Assembly: GCA_007258455.2 (NCBI GenBank)
Contig: VDFB02139423.1
Coordinates: 146,877 to 210,876 of the forward strand
Direction: 5' to 3'
From: Sequoia sempervirens
Taxonomy: Eukaryota; Streptophyta; Pinopsida; Cupressales; Cupressaceae
DNA: 64,000 nt
Shown here: piece after piece, positions 10,842 to 22,168 of the stretch
Layout: the number at the start of each line of letters is the position of its first letter
Numbering within the stretch: the stretch's first letter is position 1
The notes under the pieces: generated by a model
Told to the model about the DNA's origin: nothing
Seen by the model: the letters and a program-made list of their open reading frames with translations, nothing else
Databases searched by the model: none
Made by a program: the position numbers and the translations under genes

Positions 10842-13800
10842 CCAACTATGCCAGTATCAAGCATGATTATAATAGTGGCAAAACCATTCATCACCTTCGT
10901 GCCGCCGATGAGGATATCAATACCATTACTATCAATAAAAATCCTGAGTGTGCAGTCAACACTCATCGTACGAAGATCACTATTCAAGGTCCCCCATCAC
11001 AGCAAACACCATAGCCTTCCAAGTCACAATATAACCTACTTGATCAGTTAGGGAAGACCCTAGCCCAAATCTCAATATTGGAACCATTGCATATCTCTCC
11101 TGAGCATCGATCCATTTTAGATAAGGCTTTACAAAACACCACAGTCCCCAATGATCTTGATGTCAATCGTTTCTAGGAAATGGTGGGCTATTTGACCAAT
11201 AACCATCATACCACATTTTTTGAACAAGACTATGCAATTGAAAGGATGAATCACAACGATCCTTTGCATCTTGAGGTCCTTGTTGATGACACCAAAGTTA
11301 GGCGAGTTTTGGTAGATGGAGGAGCAGGGTTAAATTTGTGCACGTTAAAACCAATTAAAGCATTAGGTTTCTTAGAAGCATGTGTAGACACAACCAAAAG
11401 TATTGTTATTAAAGCTTATGATGATGAGGAACAAAAATCAAAGGGGGTGGTAACACTTCCTATCAGAATTTGTCCTACAGTAATGGAGACAAAGTTCCAG
11501 GTCTTGGATCTCACCCTTCCTTACAACCTTTTGCTAGGCAGACCATGGATTCATGCCATGACGGTGGTCCCTTCCACATATCATCAATGTCTAAAATTCC
11601 CTTACAATGGAACTGAAATAACTATAGATGGTGACCTTGATCCATTCCAATATTACACCAATCTAAAAGAGATACCCCAACGCCAAGTGCCAGCAAACCA
11701 AGAGGCTTCATCATCCAATCCATCTCCCTATGTTGATCCATCCACACTCACTCGAGCATCTATTTTACCCTCCATTCCTACCACTCCTAGGGTTGAGATC
11801 CAAGACAAGGGTTGTGGAGAGTATTACATGAAGACATCTTATTGTGTTAGCCATTTGATTCCTCCTAAGTCATACGGTTTACCTACATCAGATATGAGAC
11901 AATCTATGGTCACTATATACATTCCTCCCACAACAACTTTCACTAAATGGGGAAAATTAAGAAAAGAGGCCATAAATACAGAAGATGTCACCTCCTGGCT
12001 ATATAGAGAAGATGATGAAGAACCTATCTCACTTGCTCACATTCCTATAGATCTATATGGAAAGGGTTTCACAATCATGTAGAGCAAGGGATATTATGGA
12101 CAGAGTGGTTTAGGCTTAAATCAAGATGGGAGAATTGAACCAATCTTTGTTTCTTAGTGGCCAAAAGGTGTAGGGCTTGGGTTTCAACCAATTCAGATTG
12201 GCGATCCTAGTACTACATCACCCGTAATTGAGGAAGTAAGTGATTTAGAAGATATTAAGACATCTCACAAACCATTGGACCAATATCACTGTGACTCCCT
12301 CGACTCCAACGACTAGGAGTTGGATTCCCTATCCTCTACCTCTTCCATGAACCTTGACAAGCTATTTGGAGAACTTGACTTAATGTTAAGATCCTCACCA
12401 AATCCATTGAATTCTTGTCCACCAAAGAATATGACAAAAGAGGAATGTTTTAAACATTATTATTGGGAATCACTTGATCCTACCTCTTGACAACCTGATA
12501 CATCTGTTTCAGATAACCAAACCTTGGCATTAGGCCCACCTCTCAATCCGCCTAGACCTAAACCTAAGAGCAAACAAGAATTAGTACAAGACTTTTGTGA
12601 GCATATGAACAACTAAGTCCTTACTTTGACCCCATTAAAATTTGATAACTTTGACGATGACATGCCCTTAGTTTATCCCCAACTCATTGATTGGGACCAA
12701 CAAGACACACCTGTCTTAGACATTTTTGAGAAGGACAAAGCAATTGTTGAGTTCCTGGGAGTACAAGAAGGCATACCTAACGGTGATCACAAGGCTGGTT
12801 TTACCATTGACTTGGACAACAAAGCATATTTTGGGGAATATGTTCAGCCCTCTAGTCACAAAAATGAGAAAAAGAATAAACAAGATAAAGAGGACGAGTC
12901 TCTAGGTGAAAACCAAAAGGCACCTTTAGACAATGAAAAAGTAAAAAGAAAGGACTCATCCGAAGGTGAAAACCTCTCTAAGGAACCTAAGGATGGAGGT
13001 TTGAACATTCTCCTTGTTGCATAGGAAAAGTCACCCATGCTCGTTGAAGAATTAGTAGAAGTCAACATAGGTACAAAAGAGAATCCTTGACTAGTTTATT
13101 TTGCAGCGTCATTGACAACAACAGAGCAGCCAGAATTCCACAACTTCTTTGCATAGAGATAGATAAATTTTGCCTGGTCCTATGTAGACATGCCTAGATT
13201 GGATCCTGAACTTGTTCTACATCACTTACCCTTACAACCAAGTGTCAAACCAGTGAAATAGAAATTGAGGAAAATGCATCCACAGATTGCTTTATTAGTC
13301 AAGGAAGAACTCAAGAAACTGTTAGACATTGGTTTCATTAGATCAATCAACTATGTCGATTGGATCTCCAATCTTGTACTAGTCACCAAACCAACTGGGG
13401 GCATCCGCATCTGCACTGATTTTAGAGATATCAACAAGGCTTGTCCTAAGGATGAATTCCCTTTGCTTAACATAGACATGATAGTTGACATGACAACATG
13501 ATATGAGATGTTGTCCCTTATGGATGGATTTTCAGGATATAATCAAATCAGAATTGCAACTGAAGACCAACCTAAGAAAACTTTCACTTGTCCTGGGGGA
13601 ACATATTGTGGAATGTTACGCCCTTTGGACTAAAAAATGCTGGAGCAACCTATCAACGTGCCATAACCACCATCTTTCATGATCTAGTACACACTCTTAT
13701 GGAGGATTTTGTCGATGACCTTATAGTTAAATCCAAGACAAGGGAAAAACAATTACAAGTTTTAGACAAGATATTTCAAAGGCTGGAGAAGTATAAAGTG

Positions 13801-16328
13801 AGACTCAATCCCAAGAAATGTGTGTTTGGAGTCAAGTTAGGAAAGCTTTTAGGCTATATCATTTCTAGATGAGGCATTGAAGTGGATCTGGCCAAGGTAA
13901 AAGCAATCATAGACATGCCTCCACCAACTAATCTCAGTCAATTAAGGACATTACAAGGAAGACTGCAATCCATCTGAAGATTTACAGTGTAGTTAGTAGA
14001 TAAGACACATCCTTTTCAACATCTACTTAAGAAAGGGGTACCCTTTGCATGGACAACTAGGTGCGGAGAGGCTTTTCAACTGATTAAGGAATATTTACTT
14101 ACACCACTAGTCTTAATGCCACTTGTTGAAGGATGACCATTGATTCTTTATATTACAACAACCCATTCACCACTCAGAGCATTGCTTGCACAAAATGATG
14201 ATGAAGTTCATGAAAGGGCAGTCTATTATATCAGTCAGAATTTGGTAGGTTATGAGCTCAACTATAGTACCATTGAACGTGCCTATCTTGCAGTAGTATT
14301 TGCTACCCAAAAACTAAGGCACTATATGCTAAACCATCAAAAAATGCTGATTGAAAAAATAGATCCTCTGAAATATCTTCTAAGCAAGGCAGCATTCACA
14401 GGGCAATTGGCCAAATGGGTTATGATACTTAGTGAGTATGGTATCCAGTATGTGGAGAGAAAGGCTATTAAAGGACAAGTCATTGCTAATCAGTTAGTTG
14501 ATGCACCAATACAAGTAGATCACCCATTAGTTGTAGACTTTCCTGATGAGTTTATATTTACAATTGACACAAACATAACATGGAAACTGTACTTTGATGG
14601 CTCACATACAAATCGTGGCTCAGGGGCTGGTATATTGTTTATCACACCATAGGGTGATTCCATCCCGAAATCATTCAGAATTGCATTCCCATGTAATAAC
14701 AACATAGAAGAGAATGAGGCTCTAGTGACAGGGTCACACATGGTAGTCAAGTGGAAAATTAAGAACCTACAGGTATATGGTGATTCTCAATTAGTAATCA
14801 GACAGGTAAATGATGATTATGAGACTAAGGATGAGAAGCTTGCTCCATACAAATGCATGGCTGATAGCTTTAAAGAGTACTTTGACAAGGTCAAATTTCA
14901 TCAGATACCTCATGTTTTAAACAGGGCAGCAGAAGCTATGGTTAAAATTGCATCACTTTTAGACATTCCTAACAACGTGCCTAAGTTTGAGTTTTTGGTA
15001 GAATAGCTTTTTGTCCTAGCCTATGATATCCTAGATTCTGAAATGGTGTGTGACATTGTTGGTCCTGATTCCCCATGGTACAAAGAAATCTATGACTACC
15101 TTCATGCCGAAATCATACCCACTGGCCTCTCAAACAACCAACATAGGACATTCCTTCGTAAGTCAACCAAATACACCGTCGTCAGAGACACCCTATATAG
15201 ACGCGCCTTAGATAAGACCCTACTGAGATGTCTTGATTCTAATGAAGCACAATCAACCTTGCGTGGGGTGCATGAGGGTATATGTGGTTCCCATTCTAGT
15301 AGTCCTACCTTAGCCAAAAAGATTATGAGATTGAGTTATTATTGGCCTACTATGGAAAAGGACTCATATGTCTTTGTAACGAAATGTTGCCAATGTCAAG
15401 TTCATGGAGACTTGATACATGCACTAGCATAGGAGCTCCATCCTATAACGTCACCATGGCCATTCGCCTAATGGGGACTCAACCTCATAGGTGAGATCCA
15501 CCCCACATCATCTAATGGCCACAAGTTCATTATCACTGCGACTAATACTTTATGAAGTGGATTGAAGCTATTCCTATGACATACATTACCGACACACAGA
15601 TTTCTAAGTTTATCCTAAACTATATCATTTGTCGGTATGGTGTCCCTCAGTCCATAATTACCGATAATGGCCGCCCATTTAAGAATCAAGAAGTATGCCA
15701 TCTTTGCAATGAATTTCATATTCAACATCAATTTTCCACTCCATACTACCCACAAGGTAATGGTCAAGTAGAGGCATCTAACAAAACCATCATTAGAATC
15801 CTCAAAAATATTGTCAATGATGTTGGCCATGATAGGCATTTACAACTTAATCCCACCTTATGGGCTTATCGCACAAGTATCCGTACTCCCACTGGCGCCA
15901 CTCCCTATTCACTAGTATTTGGTTCGGAAGCCATTATTCCTATTGAGGTTGAGATTCCTTCCCTGAGGGTATCCTTGAAAGGCCACATTGATGATGAAGA
16001 GTATTGAGTATCGAGACTCCATGAGCTAGAATTCCTGGATGAGTGAAGACATAAGGCACTAGACCATCTCCAGGAATATCAGAATTGCCTTTGTCATAGC
16101 TATAACAGGAAGGTCTTGAACATAAACTTTGACATTGGACTTGCTTTAATGGAGAACTTGAAGAATCAAGCAAAAAGAGAAAAACTAGGAAAGTTTTAAC
16201 CAAACTGGTTAGGACCTTATATTGTTACAGAAGCCTTTGGATCAGGAGCATACCAACTCTCTACTCCTGAAGGGGAACCATTTTCCTCACCAATCAATAG
16301 CCTTCATCTGAAGAAGTTCTACACATAG
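10842..16328 (+). pseudogene. pol: pol (protease, RT, two RNase H domains, integrase) remnant
   Basis: Domains in order: aspartic protease with VLVDGGAG (active Asp codon near 11315); a charged linker (12080-13200); reverse transcriptase (13265-13890) with MDGFSGYNQI and the catalytic box as FVDD at 13708-13719; first RNase H (about 14090-14500; ISQNLVGYELNYSTIE); a second RNase H (about 14575-14990; LYFDGSHTN, VYGDSQLVI); the integrase zinc region (HEGICGSHSS...CCQCQ, 15265-15420); the DDE core with TDNGRPFKN and GNGQVEASNK (15550-15870); and a GPYIV C-terminus ending at 16328. No chromodomain is seen. Frameshifts are at about 13605 and between 15432 and 15552. Many in-frame stops are present, including TGA 13499, TGA 13870, TAG 14650, TAG 15004, TAG 15430 and TGA 16005. 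The tandem RNase H pair is the Tat-clade hallmark. Dead copy. Confidence 0.92.
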
Positions 16329-16384
16329 CTTCTGAGGGCCTTGTCTTAATTAGCAAAAATACAAAAAAAATTAGAAAATCAAAA

Positions 16385-16550
16385 AAATTGTTACCAAGGT
16401 GAAAACCTAGCAAACATGCGTCTTGGTAACACCAAAAAAATTAGATAATCTAGAAAATAGTAAAGAGAAATAAATCGTCCAATAGTGAAAACCACTTCGG
16501 TGGCGCTTTGGATAGGCACCATGGTGAAAACCTGGAAAACAGGCGCCATG
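16385..16550 (+). repeat. GGTGAAAACC stem-loop repeats after pol
   Basis: Three copies of (G)GTGAAAACC are each followed by a small inverted repeat. The second is CCAC-TTCG-GTGG and the third CCTG-GAAAA-CAGG. The first unit lies inside a perfect 8-bp stem, TTACCAAG (16391-16398) with CTTGGTAA (16422-16429). The position, just 3' of pol, suggests an RNA-level role or a structured 3' region. The role is inference. Confidence 0.65.
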
Positions 16551-16594
16551 TGTAGTTGACTCTGCTCCTTAGTCTAGTATTATTCTAATCTAGC

Positions 16595-16790
16595 ATATCC
16601 TTGTACATACGCTGCATCCCTATACATACACCACATCCCTATACATACACTGCATCCCTGTACATACACCACATCCTTGTGCATAGTCCACATCCCTGTA
16701 CATACACCCTATCCTTGTATATACTACTTATCCTTGTACATATCACTTATCTTTCCTATCTATCGCTTGTACATACCATTCATAATAAGT
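16595..16790 (+). repeat. 19-bp tandem repeat (CATCCCTATACATACAC-type)
   Basis: About nine to ten units, with CATCCC recurring at 16615, 16634 and 16653. The later units degrade. A reading frame across it (16601-16807) is a translation of the repeat, not a gene. Confidence 0.85.
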
Positions 16791-17097
16791 GGAAATCTTT
16801 CCCATAACTTGGAATGATTGACATCGAGTTCATTTCACATTTCCCATTTTGCCCTATTCATAATCAATTGGTCTTATACTCGACTAGGGGCAAACACTTG
16901 ACATGTGTCATATTGGTTCTTACATTGTCTATGTTGAAGACGTAAAACCATAGAAAAATAAAAAAACATCACAAAATGACTTGAGAAAACACAAAAACAT
17001 CAGAAAAATTCAAAAAGACAAAAAAAATATCAAAGCATGTCGAAAATCCAAAAACAGAGTCAAAGTCAGTCGCACTTGTTAGTCTTTGTCGTTTGTC

Positions 17098-17480
17098 GAA
17101 CTACATTGCCTCTACGACTAGACGTAGGCAAGGCCATTTGCCGATGTTCCCCCCAGGCATTAGGTCAGTCTGTTTAGGTTTGTATGTATAAAATCATGAT
17201 TCAATCCATATGTCTATATGACAAGTTCATTGGTCATGTTGAACTACGAGGTCTTTGCGTGTATAACGTAGGCAAGGCCATTAATTGATGAGCCTCTGAG
17301 GCCGCACTAGGTCAGTCCATTAGGGTTCGTCACATTCACTATCACACATCTTTTATTTGTAGTCAATCTTTTCATTCAAGGTCAAGTTGAACTATGAGTT
17401 CTCCTTGTGTATAACGTAGGCAAGGCCATCAATCGATGAGCCCCCGAGGCCGCAATAGGTCAGTCCTTTAGGGTTTGTCC
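17098..17480 (+). repeat. About 145-bp repeat, three copies, inside the retrotransposon
   Basis: Units start at about 17098, 17241 and 17389 with GAACTA, and share ACGTAGGCAAGGCCAT, GATGAGCC and TAGGTCAGTC. They diverge from each other by roughly a fifth. No coding frame. Confidence 0.8.
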
Positions 17481-17559
17481 ACACATCGTATCATGTCATG
17501 CATCAATCTGGTGAACAAGTCAGCAACATCTCTAAGTCAAATCAAACAAATTTCCAAAT

Positions 17560-18170
17560 GAAACAATCAAAATAGATCAACTAATGTCTGCTATAGGATG
17601 TGTCCTTCCTGAATATAGGTATCAGTAAAACAATCTATGTCTTATATAGGATGAGTCCTTCCTGCATATTGACATTGTCAAACAATCAAACATAGCCTTA
17701 CACAGGTTATCACATCAACGGCATCTGATTCAATGTCTTATACGATATGTCTTTCTGAAACCAGGCTTTTTCATGCCTTATACAGATAGTCATAACATTG
17801 AAACCAGACTCAAAGTATTATCCGGTATGTGTATCTCTTGCAAACAGGTTTTATCAATCAATCCTTCTATCAATCAAAACAAATCAAATTAACAAGATCA
17901 AGTTTTGGAAAATATTTTATTGGATTTTTGACTTTCTGACTTATTTATCTTATCTTTTCATTTGACTTTATGATGGGAATTAAGTTACTAGCTTTCTCAA
18001 GGATGTCCCATGAAGGATTTAGAGAAGCCACGATGTATCAGAATTCTGTTTTCTTTGACTGCTATTTGTCAACTATCTTTTCAATTGGATTTTGAGTCAT
18101 GTTACTAGTTTCCTCAAGGATGTCCCATGAAGGATTTAGAGGAGCGATGACGTCTCATGACCCGTCTTTT
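17560..18170 (+). repeat. Further degenerate direct repeats inside the retrotransposon
   Basis: 17590-17840 has repeated TATAGGATG(T/A)GTCCTTCCTG and CTTATAC phrases. 17984 and 18103 begin a 119-base duplication sharing CTCAAGGATGTCCCATGAAG. The purpose is unknown. Confidence 0.7.
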
Positions 18171-19056
18171 ACTTTGTTTGCTGTCTGTGGTTTGTCTTGA
18201 CAAAATGTCTGGGGCAACTTGTGCCCTTAGTATGAGTTAACGACAATCCTTGTCTGCGACTGTCTGTTGTTAGCAAATGGATGACCTTGCACACCTTGAT
18301 CTATGTCATATTATGGTGTTTTTCTCCATTTGTATTAGTCCCGCCCAATGATGATAAAGTGCAACACCTTTTGTGATACAACGAAACATCGAAGATTTCT
18401 AATACTAACATCCATAGCATTTCTTTCATTATTTCTCAATCTTTCTTTCCACACTAACAGTTCTTATTTCTTGCATTATGATAGACTACTGTGACACACA
18501 AATTATAAATCATCCTGCATATACACATACATGTTAGAAAAATACATACATATAGGCATTTATCATATCTAGGACATCATGGCATAATAGACATTCATCA
18601 TCATACAATACATATCATTAGCATTCCATGTACATAATAAATGTAAATACATGCATCACATTACATCTGTATGGCATCACATGTAGAAAGCATTGCATAT
18701 ATAACATCACATTACATCTCATAATTATACATTGCATACATAACATCTATCGAAATCATACATATTAATACATACATCATCACATAGAATCAAGATCACA
18801 TCATAAGCTCTATAAAAACATCATAAAGTAGATACGATCATCCATCACAAGGCATATCATATAAACATAACATGTACAAATAAACGACTACATAATAAAT
18901 AAATAGAAATGCATCTCATGAGAATCACCGCCAAAAATCATATATATATATCACTCAATAGTGTCACATCCCAATGTCATAATGTGTCAATAAATATGGA
19001 AGCCCGCAGGCTATATAATCATAATACAATGTCTCAGTACATATCAAGACATGTCC
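18171..19056 (+). other. AT/CA-rich non-coding tail of the antisense PMD gene
   Basis: 18480-18900 is dominated by ACATACAT, ATCACAT and CATATCAT phrases. On the minus strand this lies just 3' of the PMD gene, so it could hold its 3' UTR. I see no clear polyadenylation signal. Confidence 0.5.
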
Positions 19057-21168
19057 CTATCTTGAACTACCACTACTATCATGGTTGGAGTGTGCAGATG
19101 ACTGATGCCGAGAACCCGATGACCTGTGACCTGAGTGGGGCCTGTCATATGGACTAGTTCTATGTGGTTGCTCAACACCCTCTGTGCTAACTGTCCTGGA
19201 GTGGGTCCTAGTCTGAGACCTCTCACTGTGTACCTCTGAAAAACTCAGAGCCTGTCTCTTTGGAGGAACTACTGTCTCATACATATCCCTGTAATAGGTG
19301 GCCCTCTCCTTGGCTCTGACTAACTCTCTGGCAAATGCAGCTGTCAGCCCAATACATAAGGCTCTAATCTTTGTGAATCTCTGCTCGGTCTCCTGTCTCT
19401 GAGCTATGGCCTGATATCTATCCATGACGGCCCTGTCCCTCTCCATCTATACCAAATCCCTCTCAGACATCATCACCCTCATCTGCTCCTCCAAGGATGA
19501 TATTTGGGCCTAAAGTGTAGTAGTTTTAGAATCAACTGCCTCTATATCAACCTGTCTCACCCTCGGTACACCATCATCCTCATCCTTCAAATCCTCCAAA
19601 ATCCTTTCTCGGATCTCCCGCTCATGATCATCCTCCTCCTCATCATCATCTTGATAGGCACCTAGTAAGCCAAGGGCATCAATCTCTGCCTCCTCCTCTG
19701 CATGAACCTCTGGAATGACCTCCTCTGCGGGATGCTCCTCCTCTCCACCGATCTCAACATGCACCTCCTCCCCACCTCTACCAATATCTGGCATGGGCAC
19801 ATCCTCCTCTCCCCATCCCTCTTCACGAATCGGTGACAATGGTGGCCCTCGTCCCCTCCGTCCATACCTCCCTCTCCTACCACCTCGTCGACCACCTCCA
19901 CCATCATCTCCATCATCACCATGGCCACCTCCACCTCTTTGACCTCTGCCTCTGCCTCGCCTACCACGTGGACCTATCCCTTGATGCTCTATAGGCGTTG
20001 ACTGATCTGGATCTGTAAGGGGAATCGGCCTATACACGGCCCACCATTGATCATAAGCCTCTATGGTACCTGGGTCTACCGGACCATCTCTCCATCCCCA
20101 TGGAACTACCTACAATCCGTCAATATCTGCCTCTGCAGTGGCTACTAGAATCTCTGGACCCCACAGGGGGATCTCTTGCGAGGACCTTGCGAACTCAACC
20201 CATCCTCTCGGCACATCCTGTACCTCTCCGAACTGCCACAATACACGATCTGGTAAATGGTGCTCTATAATGTGGACATGTGAAACAGTCTACCTAATCA
20301 AGTATTGTGTTTGGCAGAAAAAAGGAAAATGCTCTTCCTCATCTAACCACTCTGCACATCCCAAGTATGGTCTCCATGTAAACTAAACCATAGTATCTAT
20401 GGCATGCCTGAAATACCCAGTATCTCCCATGTGGTGCTGAGTGTTCACCCCCGCATAACAGAAGGCATAAGGAGCTCCGTGTTGTACATCTACTGTCACT
20501 AGTGGCCAAAAAATGACAATGTGTTCCCACACCCATACCATCAGGAGCGTGGTACCACAACTCATGGACTGAGCCTCTCAATAGGCTATATCATGCAAGT
20601 GAAAATACAACATGTCCAGGAGACAGGAACCCCACACATATACCTCCCATTGCTCTAACATGCCTACAAACATCTCCCCCCAACCCATAGGAAAACCATG
20701 ACCTCGACGGCCAGGAAGCACTATACTACCTATCAAGGTACACACTAGATAGTCCAGCCGCCTATACCTCTGTGCCAACACACGCCATCTAATCTCATAG
20801 TGATCAAACCCTAACTGTCTGACATCGGTGTGAGGGTAGTATCTGCACATCTTAGCAACACCCCTCTGGGTATTGTACCTCACCTGCGTGCCTCTGATGG
20901 GAAGTCTCAAGATCATGTAGACATCCTCCAAAGTAACTGTAGCCTCTCTAGTAGGCAGGTGAAATGACAAGGTCTTTGAGTGCCACTGCTTGCACAATGC
21001 TATCAATAAACCCTGGTTTGCTCAAATCTGGGGCATTTCTGTCATATGTAGAATACCTAGGTGCCATAAGAATCATCGCTCTGCACTCCATAAGCTGTCT
21101 TGGAAGTGAAAAGTCGTAGGTCTTGACTCTCGCATATATACAATGTCTAACACAACCTGCAATGGCAT
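19057..21168 (-). pseudogene. Antisense plant mobile domain (PMD) gene carried by the retrotransposon
   Basis: Read on the minus strand, one reading phase runs about 700 codons from an ATG at 21168 to TAG at 19059-19057 with no frameshift. The first part matches the PMD fold (MAIN/MAIL-like): FLWHLGILHMTEMPQI, LLIALCKQWHSKTLSFHLP, ATVTLEDVYMILRLPIRG, YLVCTLIGSIVLPG, WVWEHIVIFWPL, PYLGCAEWL and EHHLPDRVLWQFG. A tail follows with an Arg/Gly-rich tract (about 19870-19980), an Asp/Glu-rich tract (about 19590-19700), a charged helical stretch and a Ser/His/Arg-rich end. Eight internal stops break it: TGA ending at 21073, 21022 and 20578, and TAG ending at 20383, 20290, 20110, 19510 and 19447. PMD genes are known both as host genes acting in silencing and meristem maintenance and as passengers of retrotransposons. 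Here the passenger origin is clear from its place between pol and the 3' LTR. A shorter frame at 20948-21175 is a shadow. Confidence 0.85.
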
Positions 21169-21224
21169 TATACATGCCTCATGTCAGCTTCACACATCTA
21201 TCCTAGTGCAAAATGACAAAATCA

Positions 21225-21625
21225 AATGCTATTCAAATGCGTCATTCTTTTGCAAATGCATCACTCTTATTCAAATGCATTGTAGAAAAATCAAATGTGT
21301 CGTTAAATTTTACATATGCGTCATTATTTATCAAATGCGTCACAATAAAATGCACATGCATGTAAAAATACAAATACGTCTACGTAAATCAAATATCATT
21401 TGCAACTACATAAATTGAAAAACAACTGCGTCGAAATAAATGCAAATGCGTTGAAAAATAAACATATGAGACTATTTTAAATGCAATTATGCATTGTTAT
21501 TTATCAAATGCGATGAACTAAACTACAAATGCATTGAACCACATAAAACCTATGCTACCTATCTACATGATATTACAAATGTGTTGATCCGCATGCAAAT
21601 GCGTCGATTGCGCACTCACATGTGG
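21225..21625 (-). repeat. Motif array 3 (GACGCATTTG on the minus strand), 5' of the PMD gene
   Basis: On the plus strand the motif reads CAAATGCGTC. About fifteen to eighteen imperfect copies occur (CAAATGCGTCATT, CAAATGCATCAC, CATATGCGTCA, CAACTGCGTCG, CAAATGCGTTG, CAAATGTGTTG, CAAATGCGTCG). On the strand of the PMD gene this array sits just upstream of the start, as the leader arrays sit upstream of gag. Confidence 0.8.
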
Positions 21626-22155
21626 CTTTTCAATAAAGTGACGCATAAGAAAAATTTCAATTTAATGCATAAAAAGGCGTGAAAATTAAAATTTCAAAAG
21701 TCAAGTTTAAGGTACATACCGGGGGGTCCGCGTCGGCTGGCCGCTTGAAGGTCCTGATCCTGTATGCTTAATAGTGGGTGTTCGAAATAGGAGACATTGT
21801 CGCTATGGGTGCAAAGCAAAATCTCAATTCTCAAAGCTAGGTGGGTGAAAATGAATTGGCTTTTACCCCAATTTCTATTTATACCTAGGGTTTTGGTGGC
21901 AATCTTTTCTACTGGCCGCGTCAACTTCAATCCATCCGTACCCATCCTTAACATTTCCAAATTCAGTTCCGTCAACTCCACTGCATTTCTGGCTATCCAA
22001 TGGACTAATCGAGATCATTTCCAAATTTTTCTAAATTTTTTTCACAATTTTTCAATTTTCCCAAGGGGGCATACCTTCACCTGTTTACACCGGGGCATGA
22101 CTGGGGCATATTTTTATCGATTTTCTTTGACACAACGCTGAAATGACATTGTATC
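21626..22155. other. Region between motif array and polypurine tract
   Basis: GC content rises at 21715-21780. Short open frames exist on both strands but match nothing I recognise. On the minus strand this would be the promoter or leader of the PMD gene. Confidence 0.4.
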
Positions 22156-22168
22156 GAAGAGGGGAAAA
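22156..22168 (+). promoter_or_regulatory. Polypurine tract
   Basis: GAAGAGGGGAAAA lies directly before the TG of the 3' LTR, the normal place for plus-strand DNA priming in LTR retrotransposons. Confidence 0.85.

Noticed and set aside
16601..16807. His/Tyr/Pro-rich plus frame
   Set aside because: Translation of the 19-bp tandem repeat.
19662..19967. Met/Glu/Val-rich minus frame
   Set aside because: Shifted reading of the Arg/Gly and acidic tracts of the PMD gene.
20948..21175. 75-codon minus frame starting MYNAIAGC
   Set aside because: The PMD-like residues are in the neighbouring phase (from ATG 21168); this one is a shadow.
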